Assembly (NCBI GenBank): GCA_038874435.1
Contig: JAVZCK010000004.1
Location: forward strand, 62,001 to 126,000
Reading direction: 5' to 3'
Length of the DNA stretch: 64,000 nucleotides
DNA from: Thermoplasmata archaeon
GTDB taxonomy: Archaea > Thermoplasmatota > Thermoplasmata > Lutacidiplasmatales > SKW197
Shown here: piece after piece, positions 52,273 to 61,200 of the stretch
Layout: every line of letters begins with the position of its first letter
Position numbering within the stretch: position 1 is the stretch's first letter
Made by a program: the position numbers and the translations under genes
Notes under the pieces: generated by a model
The model's input: the letters and a program-made list of their open reading frames with translations, nothing else
What the model was told of the DNA's origin: nothing
Database searches by the model: none

Positions 52273-53592
52273 TTACAACCTCAGATAGGTTTTTATCATG
52301 TCTTCAAGGTTGGGTCTTCCAATCTCATCTAGTTCATATCTCACTCTGATAATCGGCTTGTTTACTTTCATCACTCTTTCCAAATTTATCGGTGTTCCTG
52401 ACACCACTAAGTCACAGGGAATTTTGTTTATTGTTTCCTGAAGTTCCTGTATCTGGGTTTTCCCATAGCCCATAGCTGGCAGCAGATTTTTCAGATGTGG
52501 GTATTTCTTGAAGGTCTTCTTTATGGAACCTACGGCATAGGGTTCAGGATCCACTATCTCTTTTGCCCCAAACCTTTTCGCAGCAATTGTGCCCGCTCCA
52601 TACTTCATCTCACCATGGGTAAGTGTGGGCCCATCTTCCACCACAAGCACTGACTTGCCCCTTATCATTTCCGGGTAGTCTGTGGAAATTGGGGAGCCCG
52701 CCTCAATTATGTCCGCATCTGGATTCATTTCTCTTATGCTTGCCTTGACCGCCTCCACATTATCTGGGCTTGCAGTATCCACCTTGTTTATAATCACGAC
52801 ATCTGCCATTCGGAGGTTTGCCTCGCCAGGATGATATTTTGCTTCATGCCCGGGTCTGTGTGGGTCTGCGACCACAATGTGTAGGTCAGGTTTGTAGAAC
52901 GGAATGTCATTATTTCCACCATCCCACAACAACACATCACATTCCTTCTCCGCCTGCCTCAGAATTTTCTCGTAGTCAACGCCTGCATACACCACAATTC
53001 CATTGTCAATGTGTGGCTCGTATTCCTCTCTTTCCTCAATAGTGCACTTGTGTTTATCCAAATCCTCATAGCTTGCAAACCTTTGAACCGCCTGCTCCTT
53101 CAAGTCACCATATGGCATTGGATGTCTGACAACAACTACTTTTTTTCCCATCTGCTGGAGAATTTTTGCAACTCTCCTGGTTGTCTGGCTCTTACCAGCT
53201 CCAGTGCGAACCGCACACACTGCAATAACTGGCACCGCTGCCTTCAGCATCGTTATTTTTGGAGGTATCAATCTGAAACCAGCACCATTTGCCATGGCAA
53301 TGGAGGCACGATGCATTACATACTCATGCGAAACATCGCTGTAAGAAAAGACCACTTCATCCACTCCTTTTTCTTTTATCAATTTGGGAAGATTTTCCTC
53401 TCCATAGATTGGGATTCCATCAGGGTAAAGCTTGCCCGCAAGTTCTGCTGGGTATTTTCTTCCTTCAATATCTGGTATCTGAGTGGCTGTAAACGCGACA
53501 ACCTCGTATTCCTCATTGTCTCTAAAGTAGGTGTTAAAGTCGTGAAAGTCCCTGCCAGCAGCACCCATTATTACCACTTTCTTCCTGACCAT
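52273..53592 (-). CDS. Cyclic 2,3-diphosphoglycerate synthetase-family protein
   Basis: About 439 residues. N-terminal Rossmann-like VVIMGAAGRDFHDFNTYFRD and P-loop AVCAVRTGAGKSQTTRRVAK match archaeal cPGS, which closes 2,3-diphosphoglycerate into its cyclic thermoprotectant. Other family members are putative GTPases with no known substrate, so I state family rather than reaction. DGGNNDIPFYKPDLHIVVAD and MADVVIINKVDTA are strong family segments. ATG 53592 is fixed by GAGGTGG a few bases before; the GTG at 53601 overlaps that motif and is unlikely. Followed by the small zinc protein gene after two bases. Confidence 0.85.
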   Translation of the reverse strand: MVRKKVVIMGAAGRDFHDFNTYFRDNEEYEVVAFTATQIPDIEGRKYPAELAGKLYPDGIPIYGEENLPKLIKEKGVDEVVFSYSDVSHEYVMHRASIAMANGAGFRLIPPKITMLKAAVPVIAVCAVRTGAGKSQTTRRVAKILQQMGKKVVVVRHPMPYGDLKEQAVQRFASYEDLDKHKCTIEEREEYEPHIDNGIVVYAGVDYEKILRQAEKECDVLLWDGGNNDIPFYKPDLHIVVADPHRPGHEAKYHPGEANLRMADVVIINKVDTASPDNVEAVKASIREMNPDADIIEAGSPISTDYPEMIRGKSVLVVEDGPTLTHGEMKYGAGTIAAKRFGAKEIVDPEPYAVGSIKKTFKKYPHLKNLLPAMGYGKTQIQELQETINKIPCDLVVSGTPINLERVMKVNKPIIRVRYELDEIGRPNLEDMIKTYLRL

Positions 53593-53637
53593 GATTACCA
53601 CCTCTGAAATTCTGTTGGCTGATAAAGTTGGGGGTAT

Positions 53638-56600
53638 TTACAGTTTTCTCAGTTTTCGGCTGCATTTCCTCTGAAGAATGATGCATCCTAGTAGTATCAG
53701 AATTAACATCCATGGTAAGAGACCCGTTTGCTCCTCAACTACCACATACCAGTCAGTTTTTTTATCTGAATCCACAGGTGCATCCATTATCACGGTGCGG
53801 TTTATTCCAATCTGGGTAAGTGGGTCAAATCCAGTTAGATTTACTGGTCCATTGCTCCACTCATTCTGACTTGCAGCATGATTTCCACAGGATGGTGGCT
53901 CCCCGCCATTTCCGTCTGTCCAGTTGACAAAATCAATTATTCCATTCGGAGAAATGCCAGAAATGCTCGATGTGGAATCATTTAAAAACAGGAAATCTCC
54001 AGAGTTGTTTACTAGCTGGAAGAAGTATGCAGGGAGGGTTACCGTAATCTTAGCCCCTGGTGCCAGGTAAATTGGAGTCGAAAAGGAATTCGCTGAAGTA
54101 TTCAGGTAGATTTCAGAGAAGGTAACTGGAAAACTATCGTTGTTTGCCAGTACCACTGAATGATTCGCTACTCCAAGCGGAAAAGGATTGAAGACCACAC
54201 TTGAAATCAGAAGTTTTGGTTTTGAATAGAGTAAGCTGACGCCATACACCGTGGGCGAATTCATCTGGATGGATGTGCTCAATGTAATGTTATACTGGAA
54301 AAATCTGGCAAATGGATAGTTTGCAGTGTTCAATGCAAAGGTTTCACTCAACGGCCCAGTGCCTCCGCTCATCGTGCCATTCACATCCTGCCAGGCATGC
54401 CATGTTGCATCTGGCAATGATGTGTTACCCCACCTTACCCTCAGGACGAGCTGTGTGCCAGACCAGTGTGTGTCCCTTGTCCATGTTATTGAACGCCAGA
54501 GCGAAATTCTACCCGCATCTAGCACTTGAGATACATAGTAACCAGAGAGAGCATAACTCAAATTGGATGTGAAAGTTGTTCTAGGATTGGGTGGAGTGCT
54601 AGATGTTGGCTTGGTTATGTTGCCTGCGGTTCCATTTGCACCGTTGTTGTTTAGAGAGGAGGGTGCCCCCACTGAACCTAGACCTCCTGCACCGCCAGAA
54701 ACATCAAATTTTGCCCCGCTATTTTCACTGTAGGCATTGTCAGCATAAATCCAGATTGCACCTCCACCTCCTCCTCCACCGCCACCCGCTTCATCATCTG
54801 TGCCCGCATCGTGTGAGTCCTCTCCTGCATTTCCGCCCTTCCCACCAGAGGCATTTAATTCTGCATTAGCACCAATTGTGACATTGCAGCCCTGAATCAT
54901 TATGCAGCCGCCTGAGCCTCCGCCACCACCACCTCCAGGTCTGTCCCCACTGACTCCATCTCCACCATTTGTCCCGTTCGTAATTATTCTTCCATTAATA
55001 TGAATGTTCCAAGCGTTTAGCAGGATAGCACCGCCCCCAGAACCGCCATCACCTCCTGCAGCACTGCCTCCACCTTGTCCTCCACTGCCTCCTCCACCGC
55101 CGGAGCCAGGTTTCAGCACGTCGATAGAAGCATAGGCAGAACCTCCTGTTCCTGGTGTGCCTCCTCCTAAACCCCCGTCTTTGGCACCTTGCCCTCCTGT
55201 GCCTCCATTCCCAGCAAAGGCACCACCCCCGCCTCCATTACCTCCATAATTGTTGGTATTTATCAAACCACCCCCTCCACCTCCACCATCTGCGTTGGGG
55301 GGTGTGCTGCCACCCGGTCCTGTGCCATCATTCCCGTCCTGTCCAGAAGTCCCATCGCCACCATCTGCAGCACCTGGGAGTCCTCCCTTACCACCTTTTC
55401 CTGCAAGATAGATTGTGCCTCCTGCCTCAATCTCAATTACCTCAGCATAGATTCTTATCACAGTCAGATAACCGCTTGCAGTAATGTTTCCTGTGCTTGT
55501 AATCTTGAGATGTCTGAAGTAGTATGTGCCATTCCAGTATACCGTACCACTTACGGTAAGATTACCATCCAGCGGTGCTGGTACACCAGGACCGCCATAC
55601 TGAACTGTATTATTTTCCAGCCGTAACGCACCTTTTGTGGTTGCGGTGTAGCGGTCGTTCACAAGCACTACCTTGTTATAACTGCCAGTGAACTCATTCA
55701 GGAGAGAAGAGCCATAACTTCCATCACCTCCAACTCTTGTCTGGACCATGCCAACGAGGTAGGATAACTCACATGCATCTTTCTCTCCCAACCAATTTGT
55801 CATCTCAAAGTAGAATTTTGTGTCGTTGGTTAGGCCTTGCAACGCAGTTCCCGAAACACTGAACTCTATTTTCCCATCGCTCAAACCATGAGCAATGTTT
55901 GGATTCTGGATTTCCTCTGCCTTAACACCATTCTCCCACTTCCATGCCTTTGCACTGATTACCTGCCCATTCCTCCCTTGTAACTCAATCAAATAACCAT
56001 GGGAAATCATTGCTGGATTGAAGGTGTTGATTGTAGAGTTCAGCAAGTCAATGTAAACTCTTGCCACATCCATGCCCAGATTTTCCTTCAATACAACTGG
56101 GCCTACAGGACCCTCCTGTGGTCTAGCACCAAGCACAGGAATTTCGCAGCCAGCCAGCATTGTGCCATCTACTGCCATGTAGAAGTAGGCATTGCTTGCA
56201 ATTGCACTGGCATACTCTCGCAAATCAATGTTTTTACCAGCATCACCAGGCACATCTACACCTTTCTGCACACCCTGCCAGTCACCAAATGCACCATCTA
56301 TAACAATCCCAGAAGGCAGAGAACCAAAGTATGCCTTGCCACCATTGCCCACAATTCTGTAGGGCACATTTGTGTCCACGCTGGAAACTGCAAATGTATA
56401 GGCAATGCCATCACTCAGGCTCTTTGCCTTGCATCTCACAGTAAGTTCTTCGTTCACTCCCAAATCTTTCTTCGGCAAATCCAGATTTGCATTCTCCACG
56501 CTCAAACTCTCCACATGCACCGCCTTGCCCTTTGCAATCAATCTCAGCTCAAGCACATCCTCATTTGCATTCACCACATCACTGCCGATAAAATTCTGGT

Positions 56601-57741
56601 AAACCACCAAACTTCCTTCTGTTTTTCCCACTAGGGCCATGCCCCGCTTCTCTGCATAAGCACTGCTCTCGTAGTGTCGCATCAACACCAAACTCACTGG
56701 GTTTTTCAAGCCAGCAATTTTGGCATAGCCCTCAACAATGTTTGTGCTCTTTTCAACTCTTACCTCGCCAGCATTCTCCCAAGCACTGTAATTCAATTCT
56801 GGCTTTGAGGAAGCACTCTGTTCAATGAATCTTGAGGCAACGGCAGAGCGGATTTCACCCGAATAACCAGCAACTTCAATTTTCGCATCAGCACCCAAAT
56901 TCTCTATTCTGTAGCCAGTGTTGGCATTTGCATCTGTATCCACAAAAATTATCAAAGCATCGTAGCCATTGTTGGCACCGTTGAACAAACTGCCAGATAC
57001 TTTAGCATAGAAGTAAACTCTATCGTTTTCATAGTAAACACTGTATTCGTCCAGGTTTATATCTGGGTTTGAAGAGGCATCAGTGTCTGTATAACTCGCA
57101 ATACCTTTCCAGTCATCAAGATTTCCATCAACCTTTATTTTCCCTGATGGCTGAAGGGCATACCATATGACAAAAAGAGAGGAAAGCAGAAGAATTACAA
57201 CAACACCATATGCAAGTCCTGTCTGGACTTTGCTTCTCCCCACTGGCTTAGGAATTGGCTTGATTTTCTGTTCCTCTTTTCTATCCTTAACCCTCACCTT
57301 CTTTTCAATTACAGTAACATTCTTGTCCTCCTCACTTTTTTCACTTCGTGTCTCTTCCTCCTTTTTAAATGCTTCCTCCAATTCCTTTTCAATTTCCTGC
57401 AATTCCTTTTCCAGCTCAATGCCAGTATCCTTCAGGCTGTTCATCTTTTCCCCTTCTTCTTCATCTTCCTTCTCCTGTTGCTCCTTCTCCTCTTTGTTTT
57501 CTCCATTCCCAGCTATCTTCTTGCTACCGTTTACCTCTATGTATTTTTTTATTCTAATTGCTGTATTGAGTTCCAACCCACCAACCTTCGCAAGCTCAGA
57601 AAGCTTTGCTTTTCTTAAATCCTCCATCGTTCTGTACCCAGCTTTCAGCAGGGATTCTATTTCTCTCTCCGTGATTCCAGGGATTTTCTGGAATTCCGCT
57701 CTTGCATTTTCCTCTGCTTTATCCATCACACTCATGCTCAT
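53638..57741 (-). CDS. Very large Gly-rich surface protein with cytoplasmic HhH-like N-terminus
   Basis: About 1367 residues. Order: a helix-hairpin-helix-like start (PGITEREIESLLKAGYRTME, about 20-75); a highly charged Glu/Lys segment (80-165); one membrane helix near 178-198 (GVVVILLLSSLFVIWYALQ); beta domains of DOMON/CBM9 type (KVDGNLDDWKGIASYTDTDA, and a second near VIDGAFGDWQGV); a very Gly-rich region (about 775-1035); a C-terminal lamin-tail-like beta domain (LLISSVVFNPFPLGVANHSV); and a final membrane helix with a basic tail. It is probably an extracellular adhesive or sheath protein anchored at both ends. The TATA (TTATTTATT near 57778) stands just outside the adjoining IS element. 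A GTG at 57744 precedes ATG 57741. Confidence 0.75.
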   Translation of the reverse strand: MSMSVMDKAEENARAEFQKIPGITEREIESLLKAGYRTMEDLRKAKLSELAKVGGLELNTAIRIKKYIEVNGSKKIAGNGENKEEKEQQEKEDEEEGEKMNSLKDTGIELEKELQEIEKELEEAFKKEEETRSEKSEEDKNVTVIEKKVRVKDRKEEQKIKPIPKPVGRSKVQTGLAYGVVVILLLSSLFVIWYALQPSGKIKVDGNLDDWKGIASYTDTDASSNPDINLDEYSVYYENDRVYFYAKVSGSLFNGANNGYDALIIFVDTDANANTGYRIENLGADAKIEVAGYSGEIRSAVASRFIEQSASSKPELNYSAWENAGEVRVEKSTNIVEGYAKIAGLKNPVSLVLMRHYESSAYAEKRGMALVGKTEGSLVVYQNFIGSDVVNANEDVLELRLIAKGKAVHVESLSVENANLDLPKKDLGVNEELTVRCKAKSLSDGIAYTFAVSSVDTNVPYRIVGNGGKAYFGSLPSGIVIDGAFGDWQGVQKGVDVPGDAGKNIDLREYASAIASNAYFYMAVDGTMLAGCEIPVLGARPQEGPVGPVVLKENLGMDVARVYIDLLNSTINTFNPAMISHGYLIELQGRNGQVISAKAWKWENGVKAEEIQNPNIAHGLSDGKIEFSVSGTALQGLTNDTKFYFEMTNWLGEKDACELSYLVGMVQTRVGGDGSYGSSLLNEFTGSYNKVVLVNDRYTATTKGALRLENNTVQYGGPGVPAPLDGNLTVSGTVYWNGTYYFRHLKITSTGNITASGYLTVIRIYAEVIEIEAGGTIYLAGKGGKGGLPGAADGGDGTSGQDGNDGTGPGGSTPPNADGGGGGGGLINTNNYGGNGGGGGAFAGNGGTGGQGAKDGGLGGGTPGTGGSAYASIDVLKPGSGGGGGSGGQGGGSAAGGDGGSGGGAILLNAWNIHINGRIITNGTNGGDGVSGDRPGGGGGGGSGGCIMIQGCNVTIGANAELNASGGKGGNAGEDSHDAGTDDEAGGGGGGGGGAIWIYADNAYSENSGAKFDVSGGAGGLGSVGAPSSLNNNGANGTAGNITKPTSSTPPNPRTTFTSNLSYALSGYYVSQVLDAGRISLWRSITWTRDTHWSGTQLVLRVRWGNTSLPDATWHAWQDVNGTMSGGTGPLSETFALNTANYPFARFFQYNITLSTSIQMNSPTVYGVSLLYSKPKLLISSVVFNPFPLGVANHSVVLANNDSFPVTFSEIYLNTSANSFSTPIYLAPGAKITVTLPAYFFQLVNNSGDFLFLNDSTSSISGISPNGIIDFVNWTDGNGGEPPSCGNHAASQNEWSNGPVNLTGFDPLTQIGINRTVIMDAPVDSDKKTDWYVVVEEQTGLLPWMLILILLGCIILQRKCSRKLRKL

Positions 57742-57797
57742 CACTTCTTGCTTCCACTACAAAATCACTTGGCAATAAATAAGGGTTTCGTTTCCCA

Positions 57798-58938
57798 GCA
57801 TGTTGCCCTAAAATTCATCTGGTTCAATTTGGATATAATTCCAAAGGAGAATTCTGCCCATCAATTCAATATTCTGACTGTGTCTCTTTTTTGAACGCAC
57901 CACTCTTCCAAATATGTTTTTTATTGCAGAAAATATGCCCTCAATCACTACTCTCTCACAGTACACTTTCTGAAACTCCTTTGGATTCTGCCTTTGGAAT
58001 TCCACAAGTAATGGCCAATCTCTTTCTCCTTTCTTCTTCGCACTGTGATTGGATTTTACTTTAATAAATGCTCTTGCTCCTAAATTTCGTATGGCTCTAA
58101 TGAGATAGCGTGCAGCATAGCCTGCATCTCCGATTGCGTTTTTAATCTGGAAGCCATATTTCTTCATACTTCCTTTGAGCTTCTGAAGCATACGCTCACA
58201 AATCTTTGGGTCTCCTTTCCACCCTTTACTTACTTTTCCTATTAGAATCAAATTTCGTTCTCTGTCTAGCACAACATGGACTTTTAGAAATTTTCTTTTC
58301 TCTGTTTTTGAACCGTTTCTTGAAACTCTCCAGCACCTATATTGAATTGTTGAGTGGCCCGTTGAATCAAATATTATTGTCAGATGGAGACCTGATAGAA
58401 CCTTTTGACATTCTATAATCATATCTTCAAGATATCTTTCTGGGATGTCTATGATGTGTTCCTGTATTGTGTTAGCATCTGGTACTACTGGTAGAAGCGA
58501 TTTTTTATTCTTGCAAAGGAAACGAAGAAAACTCTCGGTATCCATGTAAGAAAGGTCAAGAAGCAGCTTGATAAGAATGCAAATCAAGATTACCTTTGGG
58601 GGTATAGGAGGTCTTCCTACTGTACCTGGTGGTTTCACAGGATAGGGATTTTCTCGCTTCTCTAGGCGTAGTTTGATGTTAAAGATTACCCTCTCAAACT
58701 TAAATGCTCTCATTTTCTTGTACTTTGTCCAGTACCCTGCACACAATCTCTTATATCTCCTGCCCGAATATTTGCTTCTCTTTCTACTCATATCTGTCCC
58801 TTCTGGCCTGAGTGGAAGTCGTTCTCAAACTCCCTTCCCTTCGGCCAGTAGGGACATATTTTTTCCCTATTTTTGTTTTTCTGCAATCTTCCAGAATATA
58901 CCGAAAGTTCTCTGCCAGCATATTTTGCGGGCAACACG
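57798..58938 (-). mobile_element. Complete insertion sequence, IS5-like DDE type
   Basis: The transposase gene is bracketed by imperfect 11-base ends, GCATGTTGCCC at 57798 and, reversed, CCGTGTTGCCC ending at 58938 (TGTTGCCC core identical). The 8-base GTTTCCCA occurs at 57790-57797 and 58939-58946, immediately outside, and is read as the target duplication. The element, about 1.14 kb, lies between the two-pilin block and the large surface protein gene. It is intact and may be recent. Confidence 0.75.
57808..58791 (-). CDS. IS5-like DDE transposase
   Basis: 327 residues. Catalytic residues: D in LTIIFDSTGHS, D in AIGDAGYAA, and E in VVIEGIFSAIKNIFGR, in the order and spacing of the IS5/IS1182 group. 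The N-terminus has a Lys/Arg-rich DNA-binding segment (KRSKYSGRRYKRL). The stop codon lies within the left inverted repeat. A single uninterrupted frame suggests that the element is active or recently so. Confidence 0.92.
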   Translation of the reverse strand: MSRKRSKYSGRRYKRLCAGYWTKYKKMRAFKFERVIFNIKLRLEKRENPYPVKPPGTVGRPPIPPKVILICILIKLLLDLSYMDTESFLRFLCKNKKSLLPVVPDANTIQEHIIDIPERYLEDMIIECQKVLSGLHLTIIFDSTGHSTIQYRCWRVSRNGSKTEKRKFLKVHVVLDRERNLILIGKVSKGWKGDPKICERMLQKLKGSMKKYGFQIKNAIGDAGYAARYLIRAIRNLGARAFIKVKSNHSAKKKGERDWPLLVEFQRQNPKEFQKVYCERVVIEGIFSAIKNIFGRVVRSKKRHSQNIELMGRILLWNYIQIEPDEF

Positions 58939-58952
58939 GTTTCCCAAAAAAT

Positions 58953-59426
58953 TCACATTATGGTGCAGGTGCTGAGTGCAAAACCAGTCCCAGAAATCTG
59001 CACAGTATCTCCCTTTGCCATCAAAGGATTTTTCTGGATGAGAATTAGCATTCCTGAAGTATAAAAAGAGACCAGGACACTATTCCAACCATTACCACTG
59101 GAGTAGTTTCCACAAAGATTCCCTGCAGCACTATACAATGTGGCATTAATGGCAAGAGGGGTGCCATTCACAGCCGAAATTACAACAATATTGCTCCCAT
59201 TTATTCTTGCTTCCGCAGGTGCAGAAACAATCTCTACACTCAAATTTCCATCATTTCGCAGTGTCGCTCGCAGCCCCATTGGTGTTGTCTGGCTCGTGGT
59301 TGGGAGAGACATGGAACCCGCAAGAAAGAAATAAAGGGTGGCACTCAGAACCACGGTAATAATAACCAATAGAACCGTGGCAATAACAGGCGAAACCCCC
59401 TTCCTTAATTTCAAAAACTTAGACAT
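58953..59426 (-). CDS. Archaeal type IV pilin/archaellin-like protein, paralogue 1
   Basis: 157 residues. Class III signal peptide: basic MSKFLKLRKG, then GVSPVIATVLLVIITVVLSA. The K-G-V-S-P block is the prepilin peptidase site and the archaeal type IV pilin N-terminal domain. The C-terminal beta part ends MAKGDTVQISGTGFALSTCT, sharing QISGTGF with paralogue 2. Its stop lies 14 bases from the IS, so it appears uninterrupted. Confidence 0.88.
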   Translation of the reverse strand: MSKFLKLRKGVSPVIATVLLVIITVVLSATLYFFLAGSMSLPTTSQTTPMGLRATLRNDGNLSVEIVSAPAEARINGSNIVVISAVNGTPLAINATLYSAAGNLCGNYSSGNGWNSVLVSFYTSGMLILIQKNPLMAKGDTVQISGTGFALSTCTIM

Positions 59427-59456
59427 AAAAAATTGAAGGAAAAAAGTTTTTTGTCT
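59427..59456 (-). terminator. Possible T-rich terminator between the two pilin genes
   Basis: The minus-strand sequence after the paralogue 2 stop contains ACTTTTTT and AATTTTTT within 30 bases, resembling the oligo-T terminators of archaea. It may lower expression of the downstream pilin. Weak evidence. Confidence 0.3.
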
Positions 59457-59933
59457 CTACGATACTATGGTAGATGTACTCGTGCTGAAGCCAGTGCCCG
59501 AAATCTGGACTTTGTCACCAACACTCAGATAGTTTGCGCCTGAGAGCACAACTCTGATTGTAAACCCTGGTGCCCAGTTTCTACCAGTTGGTGATGTGAT
59601 AGCTGCACCTGCTGCTGCGCTTCCCACCGATGTTCCTCCCGCATCATATACAGTGACTGCACCTGACACGAGGAGACCACTTGAGGCATTCACTATAACC
59701 ACATTTGTGCCGTTGAGCGGTGCATTTGCTGGTGCACTATTCACCGTTATCGTTACTGTTTGTCCGTTTACATATTTCGCATAGAGTCCCAGGGGTGCAC
59801 TCACTGTTCCGGGTCCTGACATCATGCCCATCACCATCACATAGAGCACGGCCGCTAGCACCACTGTAATTGCAACCATGAGGATAGTTGCAATCACAGG
59901 AGAAACTCCTTTCTTGTTTTTCCATACTTTCAT
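59457..59933 (-). CDS. Archaeal type IV pilin/archaellin-like protein, paralogue 2
   Basis: 158 residues from ATG 59933, preceded by GGGAGG. Signal MKVWKNKKGVSPVIATILMV and the hydrophobic N-terminal helix are characteristic of archaeal type IV pilins. The tail KVQISGTGFSTSTSTIVS is nearly that of paralogue 1. The two probably assemble in the same or alternative pili. A T-rich stretch between the two genes may end the first transcript. Confidence 0.9.
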   Translation of the reverse strand: MKVWKNKKGVSPVIATILMVAITVVLAAVLYVMVMGMMSGPGTVSAPLGLYAKYVNGQTVTITVNSAPANAPLNGTNVVIVNASSGLLVSGAVTVYDAGGTSVGSAAAGAAITSPTGRNWAPGFTIRVVLSGANYLSVGDKVQISGTGFSTSTSTIVS

Positions 59934-60026
59934 GTTTTCGTCCTCCCGTAGGCATCTGCCTACAGTAAGAGGCAATGGAGTTTCGGTTTATAAACTTAAC
60001 CTATGTTCATTCGCAAAATGACGATT

Positions 60027-60563
60027 TTAAATTCGGCGTTTGTGCAATTCACTTAGAACAACAGCCAGCACTGCACCTGCACTCAATTTTGTGCTGTCAA
60101 TGTAGATATCGTAAAACTCTTGCTTTGTGTAATCATAGCCATAAATTTCTGCATACCGTTTTGCCTCGCTCTTCTCTCTGACCAACATCTCCTCCATCAC
60201 TTTCACAACATCCTGTCCTTCCCTACCTGCAATTCTCCTCGCTCTCTCCTCCGCACTCGCTGTGACATAAATTCTGATCGCTTGGATTCCATTGACCTTG
60301 GCAAGCACACCAGCAAGCCGTGCATCAAACACAGTATCCTTTGCTCGCTGCATCTCCTCTACGAGCAGCGCATCCAGTGCTCTGTCTATCTCCCAGTTCT
60401 TCTCTGCTAATCTTCCGAACTCTTCCAAAGTAAGCCCTCTCTCTGCAGCCTCCCTCCTGAAAATTTCGCCAGCATAAAAATATCTGTAACCGAGTTTCTC
60501 GGCCAATGCCTTTGCAAGCGTGCTTTTTCCACTACCAGGTGGGCCACTCACTGTAATTATCAT
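60027..60563 (-). CDS. cmk: Archaeal cytidylate kinase
   Basis: 178 residues. P-loop GPPGSGKSTLAKALAEKL at 7-24; GEIFRREAAERG is the CMP-binding region; RARRIAGREGQDV forms the lid. It phosphorylates CMP and dCMP. The arrangement secY, insertase, cmk is characteristic of euryarchaeal ribosomal operons. Overlaps the insertase gene by four bases. Confidence 0.95.
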   Translation of the reverse strand: MIITVSGPPGSGKSTLAKALAEKLGYRYFYAGEIFRREAAERGLTLEEFGRLAEKNWEIDRALDALLVEEMQRAKDTVFDARLAGVLAKVNGIQAIRIYVTASAEERARRIAGREGQDVVKVMEEMLVREKSEAKRYAEIYGYDYTKQEFYDIYIDSTKLSAGAVLAVVLSELHKRRI

Positions 60564-61198
60564 GCTCCTGCCTTTGCCAGAAACTTTTTAAACCGATAAT
60601 GCTTGATTATTCGCCCGAATACGGTGCTGAACGGAATTGCAAGCAGGGAATAAAGCAAAATCCAATGAGGCAAGACAGTTGCATCAAGCAACGACACATT
60701 GTAGGCCCAGGGTACAGAAATGTATTTGTCCACAACCTCCTCATAAACAAAAAACGAAACCCAGGCAAAGGTCACAATTATGAAAAACATTGTAAATGCC
60801 ATCATTTTCAACTGTCCCTTCATGTTCTCATAGTTCATCTCCATGATTTTCGGCTGGATTTCCTGGAGCTTCTTCATCTTTGATGTATTGTTTGAGCGAA
60901 ATGCCTCTCTGAATGCCTTATTGTATGCCTCCATGTACTTCTGGAACCTCGCCATTTTTACCCAGTCCATGTATTTCTCACGGATAAGGGTGGTAAAAAG
61001 GGTAAGTAGAACGCCAACAAAAAACAAGCTAAGCACAGGATATTTTCCACCAAACCCCACAATTGGATAAAGCACAAGTCCGACAAGCATTCCAAAACCA
61101 TTTCGCATTTCTGGATCTATAAAAATCATTATAGTAAGCATCACCATGAAAATAAGAAAAAACTGAGAAAAATTGAAGAGAGGTTTCTGTTCCGCCAT
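60560..61198 (-). CDS. DUF106/EMC3-TMCO1-like membrane insertase
   Basis: 212 residues. Three helices: one or two at 10-60, and a pair near the C-terminus around 135-200, with a cytosolic coiled coil (KAFREAFRSNNTSKMKKLQEIQPKIME) between. The ME(N)YENMKGQLKM segment and this topology match the archaeal Ylp1/DUF106 members of the YidC/Oxa1/EMC3 superfamily. It works with SecY to insert membrane proteins. Two bases from the secY stop. Confidence 0.9.
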   Translation of the reverse strand: MAEQKPLFNFSQFFLIFMVMLTIMIFIDPEMRNGFGMLVGLVLYPIVGFGGKYPVLSLFFVGVLLTLFTTLIREKYMDWVKMARFQKYMEAYNKAFREAFRSNNTSKMKKLQEIQPKIMEMNYENMKGQLKMMAFTMFFIIVTFAWVSFFVYEEVVDKYISVPWAYNVSLLDATVLPHWILLYSLLAIPFSTVFGRIIKHYRFKKFLAKAGA

Positions 61199-61200
61199 TA

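Noticed and set aside
57167-57778. Plus-strand 203-codon Ser-rich frame
   Set aside because: It is the antisense of the charged Glu/Lys segment of the surface protein; it has no signals of its own.
59427-59456. Additional small gene between the pilins
   Set aside because: Only 30 bases; the T-rich stretch is better read as a possible terminator.
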